NCBI RefSeq assembly: GCF_002262885.1
Contig: NZ_NKYF01000002.1
Span: 496,001 to 560,000, forward strand
Direction of reading: 5' to 3'
Length of the DNA stretch: 64,000 bases
Source of the DNA: Pseudonocardia sp. MH-G8
Lineage (GTDB): Bacteria > Actinomycetota > Actinomycetes > Mycobacteriales > Pseudonocardiaceae
Below are positions 17,083 to 24,373 of the stretch, in pieces. How positions within the stretch are numbered: position 1 is the stretch's first letter; the number at the start of each line of letters is the position of its first letter. The notes under the pieces are model-generated. The model was not told the DNA's origin, made no database searches, and saw only the letters and a program-made list of their open reading frames with translations. The position numbers were made by a program, and so were the translations under genes.

Positions 17083-19041
17083 TTACACCGGCGCGGAAAC
17101 CTCGGTGGGTGCGACCGGCACCTCACCGACGGTGCCGCCCCCGGCACCGTCCGCACCCGAAGCATTATCGCCGGAGGCGTCGCTGTCGTTATCCGCGCCT
17201 CCCCCGGAATCGCCACCGGTGTCCGCGTCGGATCCCGAGTCGTCACCGCTCCCGGCCGTGCTCGACGGCTTCGTCGACGGCTTCGTGGTGGGTTCCTCGT
17301 CGGCGGGCGGCTCGTCCTCGCTGGTCGGCGCCGGTGCGGTGGTCTCCTCCGGAGCCGACGTGCCGGGGGCCGGCGGAGCGGGGTCCTCCCCGCCGGAACC
17401 GGCGGAGCCACCGGAGCCGCTCCCGCTCGACTCGTCCTCCGCGGGCGCGGAGTCGGAGGTGGTGAGCGAACCGTCGCTCCCGGCGTCGACGCCGGCTCCG
17501 GTCGAGCCGGTCGGCCACCACACGACCGCCGCGACCACGGCCGCGACGGCCAACAACGCGCCGAGCCCGATCAGCATCCCGTTGGGCCTGCGCCGCGGCT
17601 CGGGTTCGGGCCCGTAGTCCCAGTCGTCCGGCTCGGGGTCCGCCGGCGGACGGGCCGGCGGTGGGGGCCCCACCTGGGCCAGCTCCGTCGTGGGGGGTTC
17701 CGCGTCGTCGTACATCGGGCCCGCGGCGTGGGAGGCGGGCCCGCTGCCGCGCGGCGGGGTGCCGCCCGCGGCGTACGGCGCGCCGGGCACACCCGCTGGG
17801 GCGTACGGCGCGCCGGGGCCACCCCCGTGCCGCCCCCCGGGCGGCGGCGCCCCCATGCCAGGTCGCGGAGGCGGGGCCTGGGGGAGACCCTGAGCCGCCG
17901 CCGCAGCGGGGACCGGCGGGATCGAGACACCCGGCCACGACGCGGTCGGCTGGGGCGAGATGGCGAGCGCGGCGCCCTTGGCGATCGCGTTCTTGGGGTC
18001 GGCGTCCACCGCGACCGGCCTGCCGAGCTGTTCCGAGACCAACTGGCCCACGAGCGGGATCCGCGACGAACCCCCGACGAGCAGCACGGCGGTGAGCTGA
18101 TCAGGCGCCGCGCCCGCCGAGCCGACCGCGGAGCGCAGGGCCGAGACGGTCTCCTCCAGCTGCGGCCGGATCATCGCCTCGAACTCGCTGCGGTGCAGCC
18201 GCACCGAGCCGCGGGCGGACGGCAGCATCACCGGGATCGACACCTCGGTATCGCTGCTCAACGCCTCCTTGGCCTCCGTGCAGTCGCGCCGCAGCCGGGC
18301 CACGGCCGAGAGCACGGCCGGGTCGGAGTCGTCCAGCTCCGCGAACGCGTCCGGCATGCCTTCGATGACGTGCTCGAAGACCGCTTCGTCGAAGTCGATG
18401 CCCCCGAGCCGCTCCAGGCCGTGCGCCCTGCCCAGCAGCCCGAACCCCGCGGCGCCGCCCGGCGCCGACGGGTCGCCCTTGCGCACCACCGCCGCGTCGA
18501 ACGTGCCGCCGCCGAGGTCGTACACGGCGATCGTGGATCCACCACCCACCCGCTCGTTGGCGGAGTAGGACAGCGCCGCGGCCTGCGGCTCGGCGAGGAA
18601 CGTGACGGTGAGCCCCTGGCCCGCGAGGGCGGATCCGAGGAGGTCCTTCTTGTGCGAGCCCCATGCCGCGGGGTGCGTGACCGCGATCCGGTCGGCGGGT
18701 CCGCCCTCGCGTTCGGCGACCCTGTCCACCACCCAGCGGACGAGTCGAGCCGACAGTTCCTGGGGGGCCCATGCCCGCCCGGCGACCATCACCGGCGTGG
18801 GGTCGCCGATACGGCGCTTGAACTCGCGCACGACACGATCGAAGTCGGTGACGGCACGACGCTCGGCGGCCTCGCCGACCACGACCGCACCGTCGGGAGC
18901 CACGAAGATCACGGACGGGACCGTGGCGCTCCGGCTACCCAGCGTCACGACTTCGGGCTCGACCCACCGTCGATCGGAGGACCGGCAGACCGCAGCCGCC
19001 GTGTACGTGGTGCCCAGATCGATCCCGAGCTGGTAGCTCAT
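17083..19041 (-). CDS. Membrane-anchored Hsp70-like ATPase lacking the substrate-binding domain
   Basis: The 652-residue protein has a complete actin/Hsp70 ATPase domain (residues 1 to about 370): LGIDLGTTYTAAAV (phosphate 1), IAVYDLGGGTFDAAVV (phosphate 2) and LLVGGSSRIPLV (adenosine). The peptide-binding domain of DnaK is absent. In its place are a Pro/Gly-rich stretch (about 375-480), one membrane helix (GMLIGLGALLAVAAVVAAVVWW) and about 140 acidic Ser/Gly/Asp/Glu/Pro residues, predicted to be outside the membrane. The ATG at 19041 has GGGGAAGG just upstream. It is divergent from the first IniB-like gene. I infer a nucleotide-driven switch that couples cytoplasm to envelope rather than a folding chaperone. 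Confidence 0.88.
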   Translation of the reverse strand: MSYQLGIDLGTTYTAAAVCRSSDRRWVEPEVVTLGSRSATVPSVIFVAPDGAVVVGEAAERRAVTDFDRVVREFKRRIGDPTPVMVAGRAWAPQELSARLVRWVVDRVAEREGGPADRIAVTHPAAWGSHKKDLLGSALAGQGLTVTFLAEPQAAALSYSANERVGGGSTIAVYDLGGGTFDAAVVRKGDPSAPGGAAGFGLLGRAHGLERLGGIDFDEAVFEHVIEGMPDAFAELDDSDPAVLSAVARLRRDCTEAKEALSSDTEVSIPVMLPSARGSVRLHRSEFEAMIRPQLEETVSALRSAVGSAGAAPDQLTAVLLVGGSSRIPLVGQLVSEQLGRPVAVDADPKNAIAKGAALAISPQPTASWPGVSIPPVPAAAAAQGLPQAPPPRPGMGAPPPGGRHGGGPGAPYAPAGVPGAPYAAGGTPPRGSGPASHAAGPMYDDAEPPTTELAQVGPPPPARPPADPEPDDWDYGPEPEPRRRPNGMLIGLGALLAVAAVVAAVVWWPTGSTGAGVDAGSDGSLTTSDSAPAEDESSGSGSGGSAGSGGEDPAPPAPGTSAPEETTAPAPTSEDEPPADEEPTTKPSTKPSSTAGSGDDSGSDADTGGDSGGGADNDSDASGDNASGADGAGGGTVGEVPVAPTEVSAPV

Positions 19042-19308
19042 GGCCTTCCCCTCACCCCCGACAGTCGGCCTCCAGGCCACCTCCACCCTCGCATCGCGCG
19101 ATCCCGCGCCATCGTTAGCCCCCCTTACGGCGGTACCAGAGCGATCATGAAACCCCTCAATCCCCCTATCGGGTGCCCCGGGGCATCCCCGAACGGGCCC
19201 CTCCCGCAACCCTGTGCGATCCCCGATGGCCCCCCACCCCCGAGCCCCTAGCTTTTGCAGCAACGCGGTCCACCCAGCCGCCGACACCGACTTGAGGGGA
19301 AACACGAC
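19042..19308. promoter_or_regulatory. Divergent control region of the Hsp70-like and first iniB-like genes
   Basis: On the plus strand it holds three related boxes: CCCTATCGGG (19164-19173), ATCCCCGAACGGGCC (19185-19199) and ATCCCCGATGGCC (19219-19231). An apparent -10 CCTAGC follows at 19247. The second and third boxes are 34 bp apart and the -10 lies 28 bp after the third. The last two boxes and the -10 recur upstream of the third iniB-like gene with the same spacing. The GGGGAT core on the complementary strand resembles the core of MalT boxes. Confidence 0.65.
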
Positions 19309-20175
19309 ATGGCTGACATGAACCTTCTGGAGTTCCTGCGGAGCCTCATCTGGAACGACGAGGCCCGCGAGGACTTCGCCGAGAACCCGGACAAGGCCCT
19401 CGACGACGCCGGCCTCGGCCACCTGAGCGGCGACGACGTCCACGACGCCCTGGTCCTCATGCAGGAGGACAACCAGGACGCCAGCTTCGACCGCAACTAC
19501 GACACCGGCGGCAACGAGATCAACGTCGCCGCGCCGGAGCCGGTGAACCACGGCGACGACGGCGACTCCGAGTCGGCCGTGGAGTACATCAACCGCTACA
19601 TCACGAACAACTACACCGACGACCGCGACACCATCACCGACAACTCGGTGAACCAGCAGATCGACACCGGCGGCGGCGACTTCGACCAGGACATCGACGT
19701 CGACTCGACCGTCGCGTCGGGCGACGGCGCCGTGGCGGCCGGCGACGACATCGAGGACTCGGAGATCGTGTCCGGCAACGGCAACACGGTCGGCGACGGC
19801 AACATCGACGGCGACGGCAACGTCACCGGCGACGGCAACGACGTGGTGAACGGCGACGGCAACACCACCAGCTTCGGCGACGGTGACGCCACCTCCACCG
19901 AGATCGACGGTGACGTCAGCGTCGGTGACGGTGGCTCGTTCGCCGTCGGTGGCGACTCGGAGGTCGACAACTCGGACAACTCCGAGGACAACTCCGTCGA
20001 GGACTCGTTCAACGACAACAGCGAGAACTCGGTCGAGGACTCGTTCAACGACTCCACCGAGACCACCGAGAACACCGACTACGACATCGACGACTCGTAC
20101 AACAGCAGCAACGAGTCCACCGAGGACAGCAACAACGAGGTCGACCACAACCACGAGGTCGAGATCCAGGCCTGA
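19309..20175 (+). CDS. IniB-like protein 1 with Asp/Asn-rich repeats
   Basis: The 288-residue protein starts with an IniB-type N-terminal domain of about 50 residues (NLLEFLRSLIWNDEAREDF, DDAGLGHLSGDDVHDAL), comparable to the start of mycobacterial IniB. A linker leads to EYINRYITNN. From residue 105 the sequence is almost entirely Asp, Asn, Gly, Ser, Thr and Glu in short periodic units (GDGN, DNS, TENTD), with nearly no Lys or Arg. The periodicity suggests an acidic beta-solenoid or calcium-binding roll. There is no signal peptide or membrane helix. GAGGGGA precedes the ATG. Its own promoter and terminator suggest a monocistronic unit. Confidence 0.85.
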   Translation: MADMNLLEFLRSLIWNDEAREDFAENPDKALDDAGLGHLSGDDVHDALVLMQEDNQDASFDRNYDTGGNEINVAAPEPVNHGDDGDSESAVEYINRYITNNYTDDRDTITDNSVNQQIDTGGGDFDQDIDVDSTVASGDGAVAAGDDIEDSEIVSGNGNTVGDGNIDGDGNVTGDGNDVVNGDGNTTSFGDGDATSTEIDGDVSVGDGGSFAVGGDSEVDNSDNSEDNSVEDSFNDNSENSVEDSFNDSTETTENTDYDIDDSYNSSNESTEDSNNEVDHNHEVEIQA

Positions 20176-20191
20176 TCCGCGGAATCCCGCA

Positions 20192-20224
20192 GGCCCCGCC
20201 GCCGGTCACACCGGCGGCGGGGCC
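20192..20224. terminator. Terminator of the first iniB-like gene
   Basis: A 15-bp perfect stem (20192-20206 with 20210-20224) closes a three-base loop, 17 bases after the stop codon. It separates this gene from the next promoter. Confidence 0.8.
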
Positions 20225-20252
20225 GTTCCATGTCAGGGCCCCCGAGGGACGG

Positions 20253-20319
20253 ATCCCCTAACACCGGTCCGGGGGACGGTGGCGCATCCCCGATGGCCAC
20301 ACCCCATCCCGGACATACC
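20253..20319 (+). promoter_or_regulatory. Promoter of the second iniB-like gene
   Basis: The shared 13-mer ATCCCCGATGGCC lies at 20286-20298 and CATACC follows 28 bp after its start, at the same place as the -10 of the other two copies. A weaker version of the upstream box (ATCCCCTAACACCGG) starts at 20253, 33 bp before the 13-mer. Confidence 0.6.
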
Positions 20320-20354
20320 GTTGTCCGACCCCACGAGCACCGGAGACGACCCCG

Positions 20355-20984
20355 ATGGCCGAGACGCTGTCCTTGATGGAGTTCCTGCAGGCGCTGCACG
20401 CCGACGCCGAGCTGCGCAGCTCCTTCGCGCAGGACCCCCAGGGCACCCTCGCCGGCCACGGCCTCTCCGACCTCAGCCCGGCCGACGTGCACGACGCGCT
20501 CGTGCTCGTGCAGGACAACCAGACGGTCGACTTCACCCTCGACGCCGCCCCGCCGCCCCCGCCGCCCGCGGGTGACGGGCACGAGGCCGCCGTCGAGTAC
20601 CTGGCCCGCTACCTCGACGACCCGCAGCCCCCCGCGACCGCAGATCCGTGGGCCGACCTCGACCCGGATGCTGCCGTGATCACGCCGGCCGCCCCGGAGG
20701 CGCCGCTCGACGAGTTCGGCGCGGGCGAGGACCTCGGCTACGGGGCGGGTGCCACCGGCCTCCACGCCGCCGGCGCCGACGGATTCGACCTCGGCGGGCA
20801 CGACCTCGGGGCGTACGGCGATCCGGACGCGTCCGCCTTCGCCCTCGACGCAGGTCTCGACGCCGGTCTCGACGACATCGACCCGGAGAGCACCTATCCC
20901 GAAGGCCCCGACCCGGACAGCAGTGGCTCCGACGGGGAGGACCCGGCCCAGGGCCCCGGCCCGGAGCTCTCCGCCGGAGCGTGA
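20355..20984 (+). CDS. IniB-like protein 2 (no Asp/Asn repeat)
   Basis: The 209-residue protein has the same N-terminal domain as its two neighbours: TLSLMEFLQALHADAELRSSF, AGHGLSDLSPADVHDALVLV and QDNQ. It also has the short helix AAVEYLARYLDD after a Pro-rich linker. The rest is acidic and Gly/Ala/Asp/Pro-rich (DLGGHDLGAYGDPDASAF) but lacks the GDGN-type repeats, so it is a paralogue with a different tail. The ATG at 20355 follows CCGGAGACGAC. The conserved N-terminal domain may be the part that recruits a common partner. Confidence 0.82.
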   Translation: MAETLSLMEFLQALHADAELRSSFAQDPQGTLAGHGLSDLSPADVHDALVLVQDNQTVDFTLDAAPPPPPPAGDGHEAAVEYLARYLDDPQPPATADPWADLDPDAAVITPAAPEAPLDEFGAGEDLGYGAGATGLHAAGADGFDLGGHDLGAYGDPDASAFALDAGLDAGLDDIDPESTYPEGPDPDSSGSDGEDPAQGPGPELSAGA

Positions 20985-21510
20985 CGCCACCGCATCACCG
21001 GCGCCGTGCAGTGATCACGGCCTGGTGATCGGGCCGAGCGGCGCGTGGGTGCTGTCGCGACGGCGGTCAGCTGCTTCTCGCAGCGATCACCACAGGCATT
21101 CGCCGGCCCGATCCGGCAAGACGCTCGATCTGTCGCTGTGGCGCCACTTCCGCCGATCCAGGCGTTTCCTGATCAGGTCGACGTCAGCGCTGATGCCGGG
21201 CGATCCGACGGCCCTGGTGTCGATGTGACCATGCAAACCTCCCGCGGACGCGCCTTTCCCGGCTCGCGACCGCTGCCTCGCGGCCCGTGTCCGCGCGCGT
21301 CTCCGCAGTCGCAGACCCCGGAACCCCCGGTCAGGGGGTTGGGCGAGGACCCCGAACCCCCTACGATCCGGTGCTCCGATCCCCGTACGGGCCATCGTCC
21401 AGTCTCTGGCCGATCCCCGATGGCCGCGGCGGCTGATCGTCATAGCGTTCTCCCCAACGCCGGATCACCCCGGCACCGGCACTCCCACCGATCAGGAGAT
21501 GAGCCTTCCC
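20985..21510 (+). promoter_or_regulatory. Intergenic region with the third iniB-like promoter
   Basis: No gene is supported in these 526 bases. The promoter elements are at the 3' end: ATCCCCGTACGGGCC (21379-21393, containing the perfect palindrome CCCGTACGGG), ATCCCCGATGGCC (21413-21425, 34 bp after the first) and CATAGC at 21441 as -10. The stretch from 20990 to 21370 shows only scattered short inverted repeats. Confidence 0.6.
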
Positions 21511-22374
21511 ATGACGTCCTCGACCACGCTGATCGAGCTCCTTCTCAACCTTCTGCGGGACCCGAGCGCACTCGACGCCTACCGCGACGACCCCGAGGGC
21601 TACCTCTCCTCCTGCGGAGACGTCGCGCCCGACGACATCCGCGAGGCGCTGGTGCTGCTGCAGGACAACCAGGACGCGGACTTCGACCGCGACTACAACA
21701 CCGGCGGCAACACCGTCCACATCCCGCCGCCCCCGCCGGCCCCGCAGCCGGAGCCCGGCGAGAGCGACCACGAGGCCGCCGTCCAGTACCTGAACACCTA
21801 CATCACCAACAACCACATCGACGACCGCGACACCATCACCGACAACTCGGTGAACCAGCAGATCGACACCGGCGGCGGCGACTTCGACCAGGACATCGAC
21901 ATCGACTCCACGGTCGCCTCCGGCGACGGCGCCGTCGCGGCCGGCGACGACATCGAGGACTCCGAGATCGTCACGGGCGACGACAACGTCGTCGGGGACG
22001 ACAACATCTCGGGCGACGGCAACGTCACCGGGGACGACAACGAGACCGTCACCGGTGACGACAACACCACCAGCTTCGGCGACGGCGACTCCACCTCCAC
22101 GGACATCGACGGCGACGTCAGCGTCGACGACGGCGGCTCGGTGGCCGTCGGCGGCGACTCGACGGTGGACAACACCGACAACTCCGTCGACAACTCCGTC
22201 GAGGACTCGGGCAACGACAACAGCGAGAACTCGGTCGACGACTCGTTCAACGACACCACCGAGACCACCGAGAACACCGACTACTCGATCGACGATTCCT
22301 ACAACGACACCAGCGAGACCACCGAGAACAGCAACAACGAGACCGAGGAGTCGATCCACACCCAGGTCGTGTGA
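21511..22374 (+). CDS. IniB-like protein 3 with Asp/Asn-rich repeats
   Basis: The 287-residue protein is a close paralogue of the first copy. The N-terminal domain (TLIELLLNLLRDPSALDAY, VAPDDIREALVLLQDNQ) is diverged. After a Pro-rich linker and AAVQYLNTYITNN, the acidic repeat region (residues about 105-285, GDDN/GDGN and NDTTETTENTD units) is nearly the same as in copy 1, including an 81-bp stretch identical at DNA level. The ATG at 21511 was preferred to 21499, because the GGAG lies immediately against the latter. It is the last gene before iniA and is separated from it by a hairpin. Confidence 0.85.
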   Translation: MTSSTTLIELLLNLLRDPSALDAYRDDPEGYLSSCGDVAPDDIREALVLLQDNQDADFDRDYNTGGNTVHIPPPPPAPQPEPGESDHEAAVQYLNTYITNNHIDDRDTITDNSVNQQIDTGGGDFDQDIDIDSTVASGDGAVAAGDDIEDSEIVTGDDNVVGDDNISGDGNVTGDDNETVTGDDNTTSFGDGDSTSTDIDGDVSVDDGGSVAVGGDSTVDNTDNSVDNSVEDSGNDNSENSVDDSFNDTTETTENTDYSIDDSYNDTSETTENSNNETEESIHTQVV

Positions 22375-22433
22375 CCGTCACGGGTCGCAGCGCCGCGAGT
22401 GCCGCGTTGTAGCCTGCCGCATGAACCGCCGCC

Positions 22434-22473
22434 GGCCCCGCCACTGTCCGGGACACCCCGAGGTGGCGGGGCC
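22434..22473. terminator. Hairpin between the third iniB-like gene and iniA
   Basis: GGCCCCGCCAC (22434-22444) pairs with GTGGCGGGGCC (22463-22473), and a second stem GCCCGGT/ACCGGGC follows directly. It could end the iniB-like transcript or attenuate read-through into iniA, giving different protein levels. Confidence 0.55.
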
Positions 22474-22543
22474 CGGTGTCGTACCGGGCCCGGTCCGGCG
22501 CACGGGACAGGCATGATCCGACGATGGGGGAGGCAGGGACGAC

Positions 22544-24373
22544 GTGGCGGTTCCGGCAGCGGTCGACCTGGTCGACCTCGCGCTGAAGGCGACCACCGCC
22601 TACGACCGTCCGGACCTCGGGGGAAGGCTGCTGCAGACCCGCAAGCGGCTGGCCGACCCCGATGTGCGGGTACTCATCGTCGGCGAGTTCAAGCAAGGCA
22701 AGAGCCAGCTGGTCAACGCGCTGGTCAACGCACCGGTCTGCCCGGTCGACGACGACATCGCCACCGCCGTTCCCACGGTGGTCAAGTACGCCGAGTCCAC
22801 CGAGGCCGTCGTCGTCCGCGAGAGCGAGTCGGAGAGCAGCCCCGACGAACGCACCGCGGTGTCGGCGGGCCAGCTCGTCCAGCACGTCTCGGAGGCCGGC
22901 AACCCGGGCAACAAGGCGAGGCTCAGCTACGCCGAGGTGGGTCTGCCGCGCAAGCTGCTGGCCGGCGGTCTGGTGCTCGTCGACACCCCGGGCGTGGGTG
23001 GCCTCGGGTCCGCCCACGGCGCAGCCACGATGTCCGCGCTGCCCAGTGCGGACGCCGTCCTGCTCGTCTCGGACGCCGCGCAGGAGTACACCGGCCCGGA
23101 GCTCGAGTTCCTCGACGCGGCCATGAAGCTGTGCCCGAACGTCGCCTGCGTGCTCACCAAGACCGACCTCTACCCGCACTGGCGGCGGATCGAGGAGCTC
23201 GACCGCGGGCACCTGGCCCGGGCGGGGGTCGAGGCCGAGATCTTCCCGGTCTCGTCGGTGCTGCGGCTGCACGCCGCGAAGACGCAGGACGCCGCGCTGA
23301 TGGACGAGTCGGGGTTCAAGCCGCTGGTCGACTACCTGCTGCGCAAGGTGGTGGCGCAGTCCGACGAGCTCGACCGCCGCTCCACCAGCCAGGACGTCAT
23401 CTCGATCTCCGAACAGCTGGCCTCGGGCATGAGGGCCGAGCTCGCCGTGCAGCAGGACCCCGAGCGGATGGACGCCCTGGTCCAGGATCTGACCAGGGCG
23501 AAGTCCCGCGCCGACGAGCTCAAGCAGCGCTCCTCGCGCTGGCAGCTCACCTTGAACGACGGTGTCGCCGACCTGCAGTCCGACATCGAGTACGACCTGC
23601 GCGACCGGCTGCGCTCGATCGGGCGCGAGGCCGAGCAGCTGATCGATGACGGCGACCCCGCCGAGGTGTGGGAACAGTTCACCGAGTGGTTCCACCAGCA
23701 GATCTCCTCGGCGTCCTCGGCCAACTTCGTGTGGGCGGCCGAACGGGCCCGCTGGCTGGCCACCCAAGTGGCCGAGCACTTCGCCGAAGGAGCCGACGTC
23801 GCGCTCCCGAAACTGCGCTTCGACGAGGAGGGCATCGCGGGCAAGGTCGACCCGCTCGCGGAGCCGGAGCACGAGAACACCGGGATCGGCAACACGCTGC
23901 TCACCGGCATGCGCGGCGGGTACGGCGGCATGTTGATGTTCGGGATGCTGGGCACCTTCGCGGGCTTGCCGATCTTCGCCGGCGCCCCCGCCGGCGTGCT
24001 GCTGGGCATCAAGTCGGTGCGCGACGAGCGCAAGCGGATGTTGCAGAAGCGTCGCTCGGACGCGAAGAACGGCGTGCGCAAGCACATCGACGAGGTCACT
24101 TTCCAGGTCGGGAAGGACTCCCGCGACATGCTGCGCCGGACGCAGCGCCAGCTGCGCGACCACTTCAGCGCGCTCGCCGAGGAGGTCAGCACCTCCATCT
24201 CCGCGTCGGTCAACGCGGCGCAGAGCGCCGTGAAGACCAGCAGTTCCGAGCGCGAGAGACGCATCCGCGATCTCAAGGCCGAGATCGGGCGGGTCAACGG
24301 TCTCGCCGAGCGGGCCCGTGCGCTGGTGAGCGACAAGCGGCCCGCGGCCGTGTCGGCGGGGGGAGCCGCATGA
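22544..24373 (+). CDS. iniA: Dynamin-like GTPase IniA
   Basis: The 609-residue protein matches mycobacterial IniA in length and order. The GTPase domain has P-loop GEFKQGKS (about residue 47), switch I with DDIATAVPT, G3 DTPGVGG and G4 TKTD. Long helical stalk segments follow. A hydrophobic paddle-like region near residues 455-490 (GYGGMLMFGMLGTFAGLPIFAGAPAGVLLGI) can insert in the membrane, and more coiled-coil-like helices come after it. Bacterial dynamin-like proteins bind and remodel or repair membranes; mycobacterial IniA is linked to cell-wall drug stress. GTG at 22544 follows GGGGAGG. The stop overlaps the iniC start. Confidence 0.92.
   Translation: MAVPAAVDLVDLALKATTAYDRPDLGGRLLQTRKRLADPDVRVLIVGEFKQGKSQLVNALVNAPVCPVDDDIATAVPTVVKYAESTEAVVVRESESESSPDERTAVSAGQLVQHVSEAGNPGNKARLSYAEVGLPRKLLAGGLVLVDTPGVGGLGSAHGAATMSALPSADAVLLVSDAAQEYTGPELEFLDAAMKLCPNVACVLTKTDLYPHWRRIEELDRGHLARAGVEAEIFPVSSVLRLHAAKTQDAALMDESGFKPLVDYLLRKVVAQSDELDRRSTSQDVISISEQLASGMRAELAVQQDPERMDALVQDLTRAKSRADELKQRSSRWQLTLNDGVADLQSDIEYDLRDRLRSIGREAEQLIDDGDPAEVWEQFTEWFHQQISSASSANFVWAAERARWLATQVAEHFAEGADVALPKLRFDEEGIAGKVDPLAEPEHENTGIGNTLLTGMRGGYGGMLMFGMLGTFAGLPIFAGAPAGVLLGIKSVRDERKRMLQKRRSDAKNGVRKHIDEVTFQVGKDSRDMLRRTQRQLRDHFSALAEEVSTSISASVNAAQSAVKTSSSERERRIRDLKAEIGRVNGLAERARALVSDKRPAAVSAGGAA

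Noticed and set aside
19042..20154. A roughly 370-codon minus-strand extension in front of the Hsp70-like gene, rich in Val/Asp
   Set aside because: It is the complement of the Asp/Asn-rich repeats of the first IniB-like gene. The Hsp70 start with a good ribosome binding site is at 19041.
21361..22359. Val-rich minus-strand frame over the third IniB-like gene
   Set aside because: Complement of GAC/AAC-rich codons gives GTC/GTT; it has no start context and no family features.
19600..22370. Possible CRISPR-like or satellite array because of regular short repeats
   Set aside because: The repeats are codon-periodic (GAC, AAC, GGC) within intact reading frames and have no constant repeat-spacer structure.
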